NCBI GenBank assembly: GCA_017979445.1
Contig: CM030706.1
Coordinates: forward strand, 8,728,967-8,792,966
Direction of reading: 5' to 3'
From: Akebia trifoliata
Taxonomy: Eukaryota > Streptophyta > Magnoliopsida > Ranunculales > Lardizabalaceae
DNA: 64,000 bases
Of the stretch, positions 56,109-64,000 are shown piece by piece. The stretch's first letter is position 1. Each line of letters begins with the position of its first letter. The translations under genes were made by a program, and so were the position numbers. The notes beneath the pieces were generated by a model. It worked only from the letters and a program-made list of their open reading frames with translations, searched no databases and was not told the origin of the DNA.

Positions 56109-58296
56109 ATCAATTCATGCCCAGATCATCAAATCGGGTTACCTACCCGAAATTCAGCTCTTCAATCACCTTTTAAATCTGTATTCGAAGTCCTCGGATT
56201 TCATTTCCGCCCAACAACTTTTCGACGAAATGCCTGAAAAAAACTTAGTTTCCTTTTCAACTTTAATTTCTGGTTATTCTCAATCAAGTAACCCTCAATT
56301 GGCATTAAATATCATACCCAATTTGCAAAATCAAGGCTTATGTCCAAACCAGTTTGTTTTCTCAAGTTTAATTCTTTCGTGTTCAAAGCTGAAATGGATC
56401 AATCCAGGGAAGCAAATCCACACTCAGGTGATTGTCTCTGATTTTGAATCAGACCCATTTGTGCTAACTTCTTTAGTTGATATGTACTCGAAGTTCGGAG
56501 ATCTAGAATCCTCAGTTTTGGTGTTTGGGTCTAGTCCAATTCACGATCCAGTGATGTATAATTCCATGATTTCTGGATTTGTGAACTTTGGTTCTTACGA
56601 AGAAGCGTTTGAATTGTTTGCAGAGGCACGAAGAGCTATTGATTTGAAGCCAACAGAGTTTACTTTCGGAAGTGTGATCAAGGCTTGTTCAAATTTGAGA
56701 AGAGAATTCGGTGAGCAAATTCACGGTCTTAGTATAAAGACTGGGTTCGATTTTAATTGTTTTGTCGGAACTTCTCTAGTAGATATGTATGGTAAATTTG
56801 GTGATATGGAAAATTCAGAGAAGGTTTTTCGAAGCATCACATCTGTTGATCTTGCTTTGTTCAATTCGATGATCGTTGGGTTTTCAAATAACGATCTTTA
56901 CGAAGCCACATTGGAATTCTTTAGAGAACTAAATTTTGAAGGATTTGATCCAAATGTGTGCACTTTCTCTAGTGTTCTTAAAGCTGTTGGTGGCCTAAAA
57001 TGTATGAAATTGGGGAGAACCATCCATGGAGTGTTAGTGAAGTCTGAGTTTCAGAAAGATTTAGTTATTAAAACTGCTTTGATCGATATGTACATGAAGT
57101 GCGGATATGTGGAGTATAGCTGTAGATTATTTGATACTCTAAATGAAAGAAGTAATATTATATATAACTCCATGATTTTTGGGCATGGAAAAAATGGGAA
57201 TTTTGACAAGGCAGCGACATTGTTCATCGATATGAGCCATAAGGGTATCGAGCCTAATCACGGCACATTTGTCGCTCTAATGAATTCATGTTTGGGACAT
57301 GAAAGGAGTGTATATGTCCATGTGATTAAGCATGGTTTTGGGTTTGATCAAACAGTGCAAAACGCACTCATGCATAGTCTGATCAAAGGTGGAGCCATTG
57401 AAGAAGCACAACAGATTTTCAATAAGATGAAACACAGAGATGTAGTTTCATGGACTATAATTATATCGGGATTATCTCAGTTGGGTATGAATTCTAATGC
57501 TCTTGAACTCTTTAAAATGATGCAATTAGCAAAAGTGTGCCCTAATAGCTTCACCTTCTCTAGTGTTTTGAAGGCTTGTGGGAGTTTAACTGATTTGGAG
57601 CTAGGAAGATGCATCCATGGATGTGGTATAAAGTATGGAATCATTGATGAGGAGTTTACAATCAGTTCTCTTTCGGACATGTACGCTAAGAGTGGAGCCA
57701 TGGAAGCAAGTTCGCAACTGTTTGATGAATTGCCTAAGAGAGACATTATCTCATGGAATACGATGATCACAGCATATTCCCAGTATGGAAAAGGTCATGA
57801 AGCTTTAAAACTCTTTGACACGATGGAAAGGTATGGGGTCAAGCCGAACCCAGTTACCTTCACCGCTCTGTTGTCTGCATGTAGCCATTGTGGGCTTGTA
57901 GAGGAGGGAGTTTGCATATTTGATTCAATAACGAAAGAGTATGGTATGGTGCCATCCATGGAACACTATGCATGCATGATTGATATGTTTGGTAGGGCTG
58001 GGATGCTGGAGAGGGCGAAGTGCTTGATTGATGGTATGCCATACAAACCCAATGCATTGATTTGGAGGACATTCTTGGCCGCATGTAAGCTTCATGGACA
58101 TGTAGAACTTGCACAGCTCGCCAAAGACCATGTTTTGAGAATGGAGGGTCGAGATAATGCGAGTCTTGTTTTAATGTCGAATATATATTCGGAATTAGGC
58201 GAGTGGGATGCCGTAGTGGAGGTTAGGAGGAGAATGAGAGACACGGGAGTGAAGGAGACTGGAATGAGTTGGTTGAAGATTAAGGGCGAGGGATGA
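56026..58296 (+). CDS. Pentatricopeptide repeat protein, PLS class, E-type end
   Basis: An intronless 756-aa protein. PPR proteins bind organellar RNA base by base; PLS-class members with E domains mostly act in C-to-U editing or transcript maturation in mitochondria or plastids. Repeats run from about residue 25 to 665, with typical P, L and S wording: GKSIHAQIIKSGYLPE, NLVSFSTLISGYSQ, FVLTSLVDMYSKFGDLESS, DVVSWTIIISGLSQLG. An E-type domain follows from about 670 (NALIWRTFLAACKLHGHVEL...), ending GMSWLKIKGEG without a DYW deaminase domain, so editing would need a DYW partner. The Ser-rich, basic N-terminus suits an organelle presequence. One L-type motif near residue 420 (NSCLGHERSVYVHVIKHG) is several residues short. 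No stop or frameshift breaks it. The RNA target is unknown. Confidence 0.92.
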   Translation: MTFSTPSRSSIVSAIKRSTSQKSLPNGKSIHAQIIKSGYLPEIQLFNHLLNLYSKSSDFISAQQLFDEMPEKNLVSFSTLISGYSQSSNPQLALNIIPNLQNQGLCPNQFVFSSLILSCSKLKWINPGKQIHTQVIVSDFESDPFVLTSLVDMYSKFGDLESSVLVFGSSPIHDPVMYNSMISGFVNFGSYEEAFELFAEARRAIDLKPTEFTFGSVIKACSNLRREFGEQIHGLSIKTGFDFNCFVGTSLVDMYGKFGDMENSEKVFRSITSVDLALFNSMIVGFSNNDLYEATLEFFRELNFEGFDPNVCTFSSVLKAVGGLKCMKLGRTIHGVLVKSEFQKDLVIKTALIDMYMKCGYVEYSCRLFDTLNERSNIIYNSMIFGHGKNGNFDKAATLFIDMSHKGIEPNHGTFVALMNSCLGHERSVYVHVIKHGFGFDQTVQNALMHSLIKGGAIEEAQQIFNKMKHRDVVSWTIIISGLSQLGMNSNALELFKMMQLAKVCPNSFTFSSVLKACGSLTDLELGRCIHGCGIKYGIIDEEFTISSLSDMYAKSGAMEASSQLFDELPKRDIISWNTMITAYSQYGKGHEALKLFDTMERYGVKPNPVTFTALLSACSHCGLVEEGVCIFDSITKEYGMVPSMEHYACMIDMFGRAGMLERAKCLIDGMPYKPNALIWRTFLAACKLHGHVELAQLAKDHVLRMEGRDNASLVLMSNIYSELGEWDAVVEVRRRMRDTGVKETGMSWLKIKGEG

Positions 58297-59385
58297 ATCA
58301 AATTGTATAATGTGTACAAGTGACTGATTCTAGCCTTAATTGAAGTGTGTAGCTGAAGAAATCAAACTGAGAGGCAGATCTTAAGATTTTCATTCTCAGA
58401 TATCCCTCTTGCTGGCATTCTTCAGATTTGCCTGAAAATGCTTGCAAGGCCAGAAGAATCATATTCACACTGGCAAAGTCTTGAAGCAGAAGATTCATAT
58501 ATGATACTGGACAGTTTGCTAAGGAGTCGAATACCTTCATGTGCAAATGGCTGTAATGATAGATGCATTTTCAGTATTTTTTTAATAATGTTGAGAACTT
58601 CACAAAAAGTGGAATCTTTTTTGCTCTTTCGGCGTTCAATTTGTGGTTTTAAATCTTGATTTTTCCATCTTCACATTCGTGAATGATACTGAGATGACTT
58701 GGATGGTATCTCAAACAATTTTGAAGCTTGGCTTTGGCATCTCATATCGTTCACAAACAAAACAATGCAAATGATTTGCATTGCAAAAAATTTACATGAA
58801 TCACCTTAATTCTTTAGACATATTTGTAAATGATTCAAAAAGTACTATAAATCATTTGCAAAAAATTATTTGACTCCAACCTATACATATCAAAATTATT
58901 AAAATACCCCTTATCAAGGAAATTAATCAAATTATAAAGTACTTGGTAGTTGGTACAATAATATGCACATAAATTTACAAAAATACCCCTCCTCCAAAAT
59001 ACATTAAATTCTATATTAAAATTACAAAAATACACCTTTATCAAAGAAACTTTTAAATTATAAAACTAGCCCTCAATACTCACTGCAATAACATGCATTT
59101 CAATTCCCAAAATACGTCTCATCATAACATTTGCTTGCATATAAAATTATAAAAATGCCCCTCATCAATTTTATTCTAAAAATATCCCTCATCATTTAGG
59201 TATGTTTTGTAAATTTTTACACATGTTATTATAACAGTATTAAAAGTATTTTTGTAATTTGAATAGTGTCTTTTATGATGAGTATTTATATAATTCCAAT
59301 ATAGGTTACTATACATTTTGATAGGGATATTTTGTAAATTCATGTGTGTTAGTGTAGCAAGTATCGAGGGTATATTTGCAATTTG

Positions 59386-59420
<35 letters not shown>

Positions 59421-59700
59421 ATGAGGTTGAAATAAGTTAAAATTGATTCCACATTTTTAGTAAGAAATCACAACAAAAATTTTTATTGCAAACAATATCA
59501 ACAACAAAAAAAAATAAGAAAAAAATATTCGCTAGAGATTTCCTAATGGTTACCAAGCAATTGTAAATCTTTCATTGCAAACCATTTGCATCGCAAAAGA
59601 TTTGCAGTGAAAATCATTTGCAAATGCAAATGATTTGTAGTGTACCAAGTTGGGCCTTTATTTCAAAATGTAATCCTTTTTACCAATTCCCCTTTTTCTA
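58297..59700. other. PPR 3' flank and palindrome-rich repeat
   Basis: 58297 to about 58680 is probable 3' untranslated or flanking sequence. From about 58740 to 59640 there is a block bounded by GCAAATGATTTGC-type palindromes (58767-58779; several near 59586-59637). It contains repeated AAATTACAAAAATACCCCT words and a T33 run at 59388-59419. It looks like a non-autonomous transposon, but I could not match its ends. Confidence 0.45.
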
Positions 59701-61180
59701 TGAGGCAATGCCCACATGAACAAAATCTATAAATGCCATTTTGCAGTCTCTTGTGCCCACTCTCGGTTGGACCTACGCAGCATTACTGGTTTTCATCAGA
59801 AATCTCATGCTTGAAACCATGTTTTTTCTTTCCTACTATGTTCATGGTCTATTATGAAAAACCTTCCTATCCAATGAGGAAAAATTATCAAATAGACCAA
59901 ACAAATAAAAATGAGGAAATGGAGAGAAGAGAAAATAAATGAGTTTCTCTCTATTTTTCTTGTTTGAACTGTTAAGGGGGAGAGAGAAGAGAAGAGAAAA
60001 AATGTGAGTTTTCTTTCTTTCCAAAAGTGGAGAGATTTGGAGAGAAATTGAGAGAAATGCTTTTAAAATATTTTATAATTCCAACTCTGCCCCTTAATCT
60101 CTTTTAAGATATTTTAAAATTCCAAAACTATCCCAATTTCTTTCCTGTCAATCCAAACATGGTGGAGAGAAACCGAGTTTCTCTTCTCTTAATGAGAATC
60201 CATTCTCTCCATTTATCTCAATCCAAACATAGTGTAAAGGTCAAGTCTTAGATAGAAAAAAAATCGACTATCTCGTTGCTCAGTCATTACACAAGACCGA
60301 GAGAGTGCCATTTCTAGCAATAGGATCTTATCTAAAGACCAAGCAAACCTCATACAACCCTATCCATTAACATCAGTTCAGCTGATAACTAAAGTCCAAG
60401 GATTCCATTTTCTTAATCCTAGGATGAAAAATTAGCTAGATTAATAGGAAATACCAACTCAATGGAAGGGAAAATGAAAATCAACTCGACTTGAATCTTA
60501 GAGACATAATAGAACAAGACATTAAAGAGATCAGAGCTCTCCTAGATCAAATCTCTCTCTCTGTCTCTCTCTCTCTCTCTCTCTCACCCACACAAATAGA
60601 CATCACTCATCACTTATTATTAAAAGGAGCAAAGATGGGCTATTCTTTGTCAAAAGAGACCTCAGGATAAATATCCCATAACCCAACACTAAATGGTTTG
60701 ACGGTCTCAGAAATCAAACTCAAGTATGAGCATTAAATGTGATGAGCACATCTCCCACTATCACTAGTGTAATTCTTGGCTACCCATATGTCCAACTCAA
60801 CTCATGGTATACTAAGACAAAACATGTGATAAACACCCACTTAAATGTTGAATGATGTTAATCTGTAAGTACAGAAATACCCTTCTTTTTTTTTTTTTTT
60901 TAATTTGTTGCATACACCCAACCAACATTCACCGAATATTCCATCCTAAACCTATTGAAAATAGCTCCAAGACGATTAATTTTTGATTTATTAGTAGCAA
61001 CCATTATTCAATCTAATCGGATATTAGTCGTTGGTTAGTATAAATTAAGCATTTTGATAGATGGGTGTGAGTTTTTTTATAAGTCTTGTCATCATCTTTT
61101 GTTTTAGGAGTTGTTTATTATCGTTTTGTAATCAAACAAGTACAAAAAATCAATTTTATCGTTATCATTTAAACCATTTT
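59701..61180. other. Gene-free region with purine-rich and microsatellite DNA
   Basis: 59870-60235 is rich in GGAGAGAA/TTTCTCTC words and ends in TCTCAATCCAAACATAGTG, with an internal copy TCAATCCAAACATGGTG at 60148, resembling a DNA-transposon end. (TC)n lies at 60551-60587 and poly-T at 60885-60901. No coding domain was found. Confidence 0.45.
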
Positions 61181-61560
61181 TTCAAATTTCCCAGAACGTT
61201 CGATAATCCAGTACCGAACTAATAGTATACATTCAGTATGTATTCACCAAATAAATCAGCACGTCTTTGGTATGTACATATCGAACGATTTTTCACCTAG
61301 GATTCCCATGTATAGACATTATCGGTATGTACATACTGTATTAATGTGTTATTTTTTGGGTATGTGTTAACTGAATTAAATTTTTTTATTCGGTATAGAT
61401 GCACCGAACAGTGCATTACATGGGATCCTATTTAAAAACCATTCGGTATGTTGGAATTGAATATTGTTGTATTGATCGGTGTGTTGTGACTAATTGAATA
61501 TGTATGATTCAGTATATACATGCCAAAAAGTGTCCAATTTATTTTTCTAGTCTAATAATT
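61181..61560. repeat. Subterminal-repeat-like region left of the MULE relic
   Basis: Many scattered copies of TTCGGTATG/CGGTATGTACAT/ACCGAAC words in both orientations, for example near 61260, 61330, 61400 and 61440. Similar words (ACCGAATAGAGAGTT, GGTATGATCATACCGAAT) are found at 63385-63680 on the other side of the coding relic, so the two regions probably are the non-coding ends of one element. Confidence 0.45.
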
Positions 61561-61589
61561 TGCATCCAATTTTTTATGTAGGAACCACC

Positions 61590-63060
61590 ATTTGTTGATA
61601 ACTTATCTATAGATGTCTCACATACTTTCATTACCGATGATTTTAAATTGATTGACCACTTGATAACAAATTTTAATTTATTTCATAAAATAATCATGAT
61701 GTTGTATTTATCTCTTAGGTATTCCAAACCCATGAAGAGTTAGCAAATGAGTTCGAGACACAAGTTGACAAGTTAGTTCCGCTGTTATTGTCTTTCATTC
61801 CAATTTTAACCAAAAGGGAAAGACATCTAGATTATTTTTTATATGTGAGAGGGGTGAGAAGTATAGAAGTTTCAAAAAAGGTGGAATTGATTTGGATGCC
61901 TATTGACAACTGACACTAAGAAGTGTGGCTGCCTTTTCTCTTTGAAAGGTGTGAAAATGCAAGAAGGTGGTATGTGACCCACAACCACCCACTTTAGAAG
62001 AATTTTGAAGGCCATCCCTATGTAGCAAGACTTACAAAGAATGAAAATGCACTTTTTAAAAGTAGGTATTGATTGGGTGCCAAATTGGAAGAACTGCTTC
62101 AAGAAATTAAGAAGCAAAATGAGAACAACATGTCCACTATAAAGGCAATTTATAATGCTAGGGCCCGCATGAGAATAGTTGAAAGAGCAAGATGATCACA
62201 CAGAAAATTGAAAGAACTGGAGACAACATCATTGGAGGAACCACTACTGAAAACTTCTTTTAGGGGTGGATCGAAGGGGTCCAAGTCTAAGAAAAGTATA
62301 AAATTTGATGTGTCAACCATATGGGATCCTTCGGAGTTTAGAAATGAAGTTTCAATTGATAAAAAGTTCTCGCAAAATTAGTCTTCAAAAAATTGATGAG
62401 ACGGTTAAGATACGTACCAAAAAAAAAAACTAAATTATCCATTCGTAGCACTCGCTTTTTAAACGATCAAAAATATTTGTCATGCTTACTTCCTAAATTA
62501 ACGAAATACATTTCAGATGTGAAAGAAGTCCTAGGGATGGTAATTGCGGATTCAGGTTAGTTGTTGATATCCTTAGGATGAAAGAAGACAAGAGTTGGCA
62601 TTGAGTACAAAGATATCTTATGAAAGAACTCTCTGACTTGCAAACATAGTATGCGAAACTATATAGTTCTAGAGATTGGGTTGATGGGCTTCTGAGTATC
62701 TTAACTATTTTGAGGAGAATGCCCTAGTCTAGGATTGGATGACCATGCTATACATAGGACATATTATAGCTTCCCGCTATGATATAGTCTTGGGCCACAT
62801 TTCTATAGTATAGTGTCTCACATTCTTACCCCTATGATCACCACCACCAACCGATATGAAACTCAAAATCTATATCATTAGATTTTTTTACGGACATTTT
62901 ATCCAATTACACTTGTCTGCATAATAACCAATCCCATCCGCCATCGACATGTGGAAAAAATATCGAGGAATTAACGCTTCAGCTTATGAAGGAATCTTCT
63001 CTGGTCGGATGGAATGATTCAATTCTATCATTGTCCCCAATGTTGCCACTAGCGAATTTC
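61590..63060 (+). mobile_element. Internally deleted MULE relic with FAR1-like and OTU-like regions
   Basis: Across several frameshifts the plus strand reads as an N-terminal piece, then a FAR1-type zinc-binding region: KKCGCPFSLKGVKMQEGGM (61919 on), HNHPL (about 61979), FEGHPYVARLTKNENA, MSTIKAIYNARARMRIVERA. A Ser/Lys-rich linker (SKGSKSKKSIKFD) follows. An OTU cysteine-protease-like region comes last: GDGNCGFRLVV-like with DGNCGFR at 62536-62556, LSILNYFEENAL, DWMTM, GHIIASRYDIVLGHISI, and GHFIQL with a candidate catalytic His at 62895. The DDE transposase core that normally sits between these parts in such MULEs is missing. It is a dead, non-autonomous relic. Confidence 0.7.
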
Positions 63061-64000
63061 CAATAGAGATTCTAAATGATTGATGTATCTATTTATAAGT
63101 ATGTCTAAACATATTTGAGCAATGTTTGTGTTCTTTTATTTGACTCGTGACTCAATTTTGGAGGCCTGTGAGCTATTTTACAAAATGCATACAAGTTTTA
63201 TAAGTTTTTGTAATTAAGTTAAAAATACAAACAAATATAAGCACTCATCTTTGTAAAATATTTGGTTACATTGTAAAGAAATTTGGTGATTGATTATCTA
63301 TTAAAAAAATATATAATTTAGGAATTTTTTTATTATTGTTTGGTATGAGTCTACTGCATTAATAATATTTATTCAATATTAAATCACCGAATAGAGAGTT
63401 CCATTTTTTAGCCAACTCATTGTATGCTCATACCAAATAAAAACATTTAATATGGTATAAACATATTGAACAGAGAGTTCTATTTTTGGGCAACTCATTG
63501 TTACCGAATATGAATAAACAGGTTAAGCAGGTTGGTATGATCATACCGAATAAAACTCTGACAGTATTTGGACATTTTGTGTTTGTATGTTGGTATCGAC
63601 CCGCAGAACAATATTCAACCCTGTCATATTGAATGGGAAAAACTTATTCGATAAGTTGGTATCGAATAGAGAGTTCAAAAATGAAAATTCAATTTTGTTC
63701 TAAGATGACCCATTTTCCAATGAATTTTATTCAACTTGCCACACATTCATTCAAATAACACCATTCATTACCTATTCAAAACAATTTCATTCAAATAGTG
63801 TATACACCCCCACCCATTTAGAATAAACATTCATTCAAAATACTGCATAAAAAAAGTATCTATGTGACCGATTCCCTCATTCATGGATTAAACCCAAATT
63901 GTTTCACAACATACAAAAATTGTTTATCTAGGGCCATGCCTTATGAACTCAAACATTTTTCATTGAATTTTTTTTTTATGTTTCCTTTTTCTTTGTTGCA
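63061..64000. other. Right flank of the MULE relic
   Basis: 63380-63680 holds the ACCGAATAGAGAGTTC words described for the left flank, three copies at about 63388, 63456 and 63662. The last 300 bases repeat ATTCATTCAAA. No terminal inverted repeat or target duplication was established and no gene is seen. Confidence 0.4.

Noticed and set aside
57477..58546. Minus-strand open frames over the PPR gene and its 3' end
   Set aside because: Antisense shadows of a long intact PPR frame.
1..64000. tRNA, rRNA or other structured RNA genes
   Set aside because: None was recognised by eye. Box A/B-like motifs at 55080-55150 and near 51235-51300 look like SINE debris, not tRNA genes. A tRNAscan-SE or Infernal run would be needed to exclude small RNAs.

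Overview
This is a 64 kb window of a flowering-plant nuclear genome, most likely a eudicot. It is AT-rich and intron-bearing. It carries two UDP-glycosyltransferase genes close to the plant UGT83A1 group, an intronless PLS-type pentatricopeptide-repeat (PPR) gene, and a large load of plant-type LTR retrotransposons (Ty1/copia, Ty3/gypsy), MULE, PIF/Harbinger and hAT-like DNA transposons and MITEs. There are no operons, CRISPR arrays or prokaryotic features. I could not assign a species.

Only three genes look intact. UGT gene A (minus strand, exons 15233-14750 and 10626-9743, predicted 455 aa) and UGT gene B (minus, exons 30493-30004 and 29329-28440, predicted 459 aa) share the same phase-1 intron and are tandem duplicates. 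A dead third copy of exon 1 (plus strand, 7047-7436) lies beyond gene A. Blocks of flanking DNA upstream of A recur upstream of B, so a segment larger than the gene was duplicated. The PPR gene (plus, 56026-58296, 756 aa) is probably an organellar RNA-processing or editing factor. A short aldo-keto reductase exon relic lies at 26139-26384 (minus).

Layout: 1-4.1 kb holds Ty3/gypsy pol and LTR debris with a small MITE. 4.6-6.95 kb is a back-to-back array of four related foldback MITEs, three with two internal hairpins each, and a fifth copy sits at 49.98 kb. 7.0-18 kb holds the UGT relic, gene A with a TE-filled 4.1 kb intron, and duplicated upstream DNA with nested MITEs. 18.4-22.2 kb is gypsy protease, LTR, primer-binding-site-like and gag debris. 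22.2-28.4 kb has no intact gene. 28.4-30.5 kb is UGT gene B. 33.5-44.2 kb is a decayed PIF/Harbinger element on the minus strand, interrupted by a complete but frame-broken Ty1/copia element (38507-43408) with LTRs, primer-binding site, polypurine tract and a perfect 5-bp target duplication. 44-55.8 kb is LTR and LINE debris. 56-58.3 kb is the PPR gene. 61.2-63.7 kb is an internally deleted MULE that keeps a FAR1-like zinc-binding region and an OTU-protease-like domain.

The features most worth a second look are the double-hairpin MITE family with an 8-bp target duplication, a 9-bp-duplication MITE family (one copy 74 bp upstream of the PPR start codon, others in the UGT-A intron), a hAT-like element whose own terminus is tandemly amplified five times inside the UGT-A intron, and the OTU-bearing MULE relic. 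All family assignments come from reading motifs by eye; no database search was possible.
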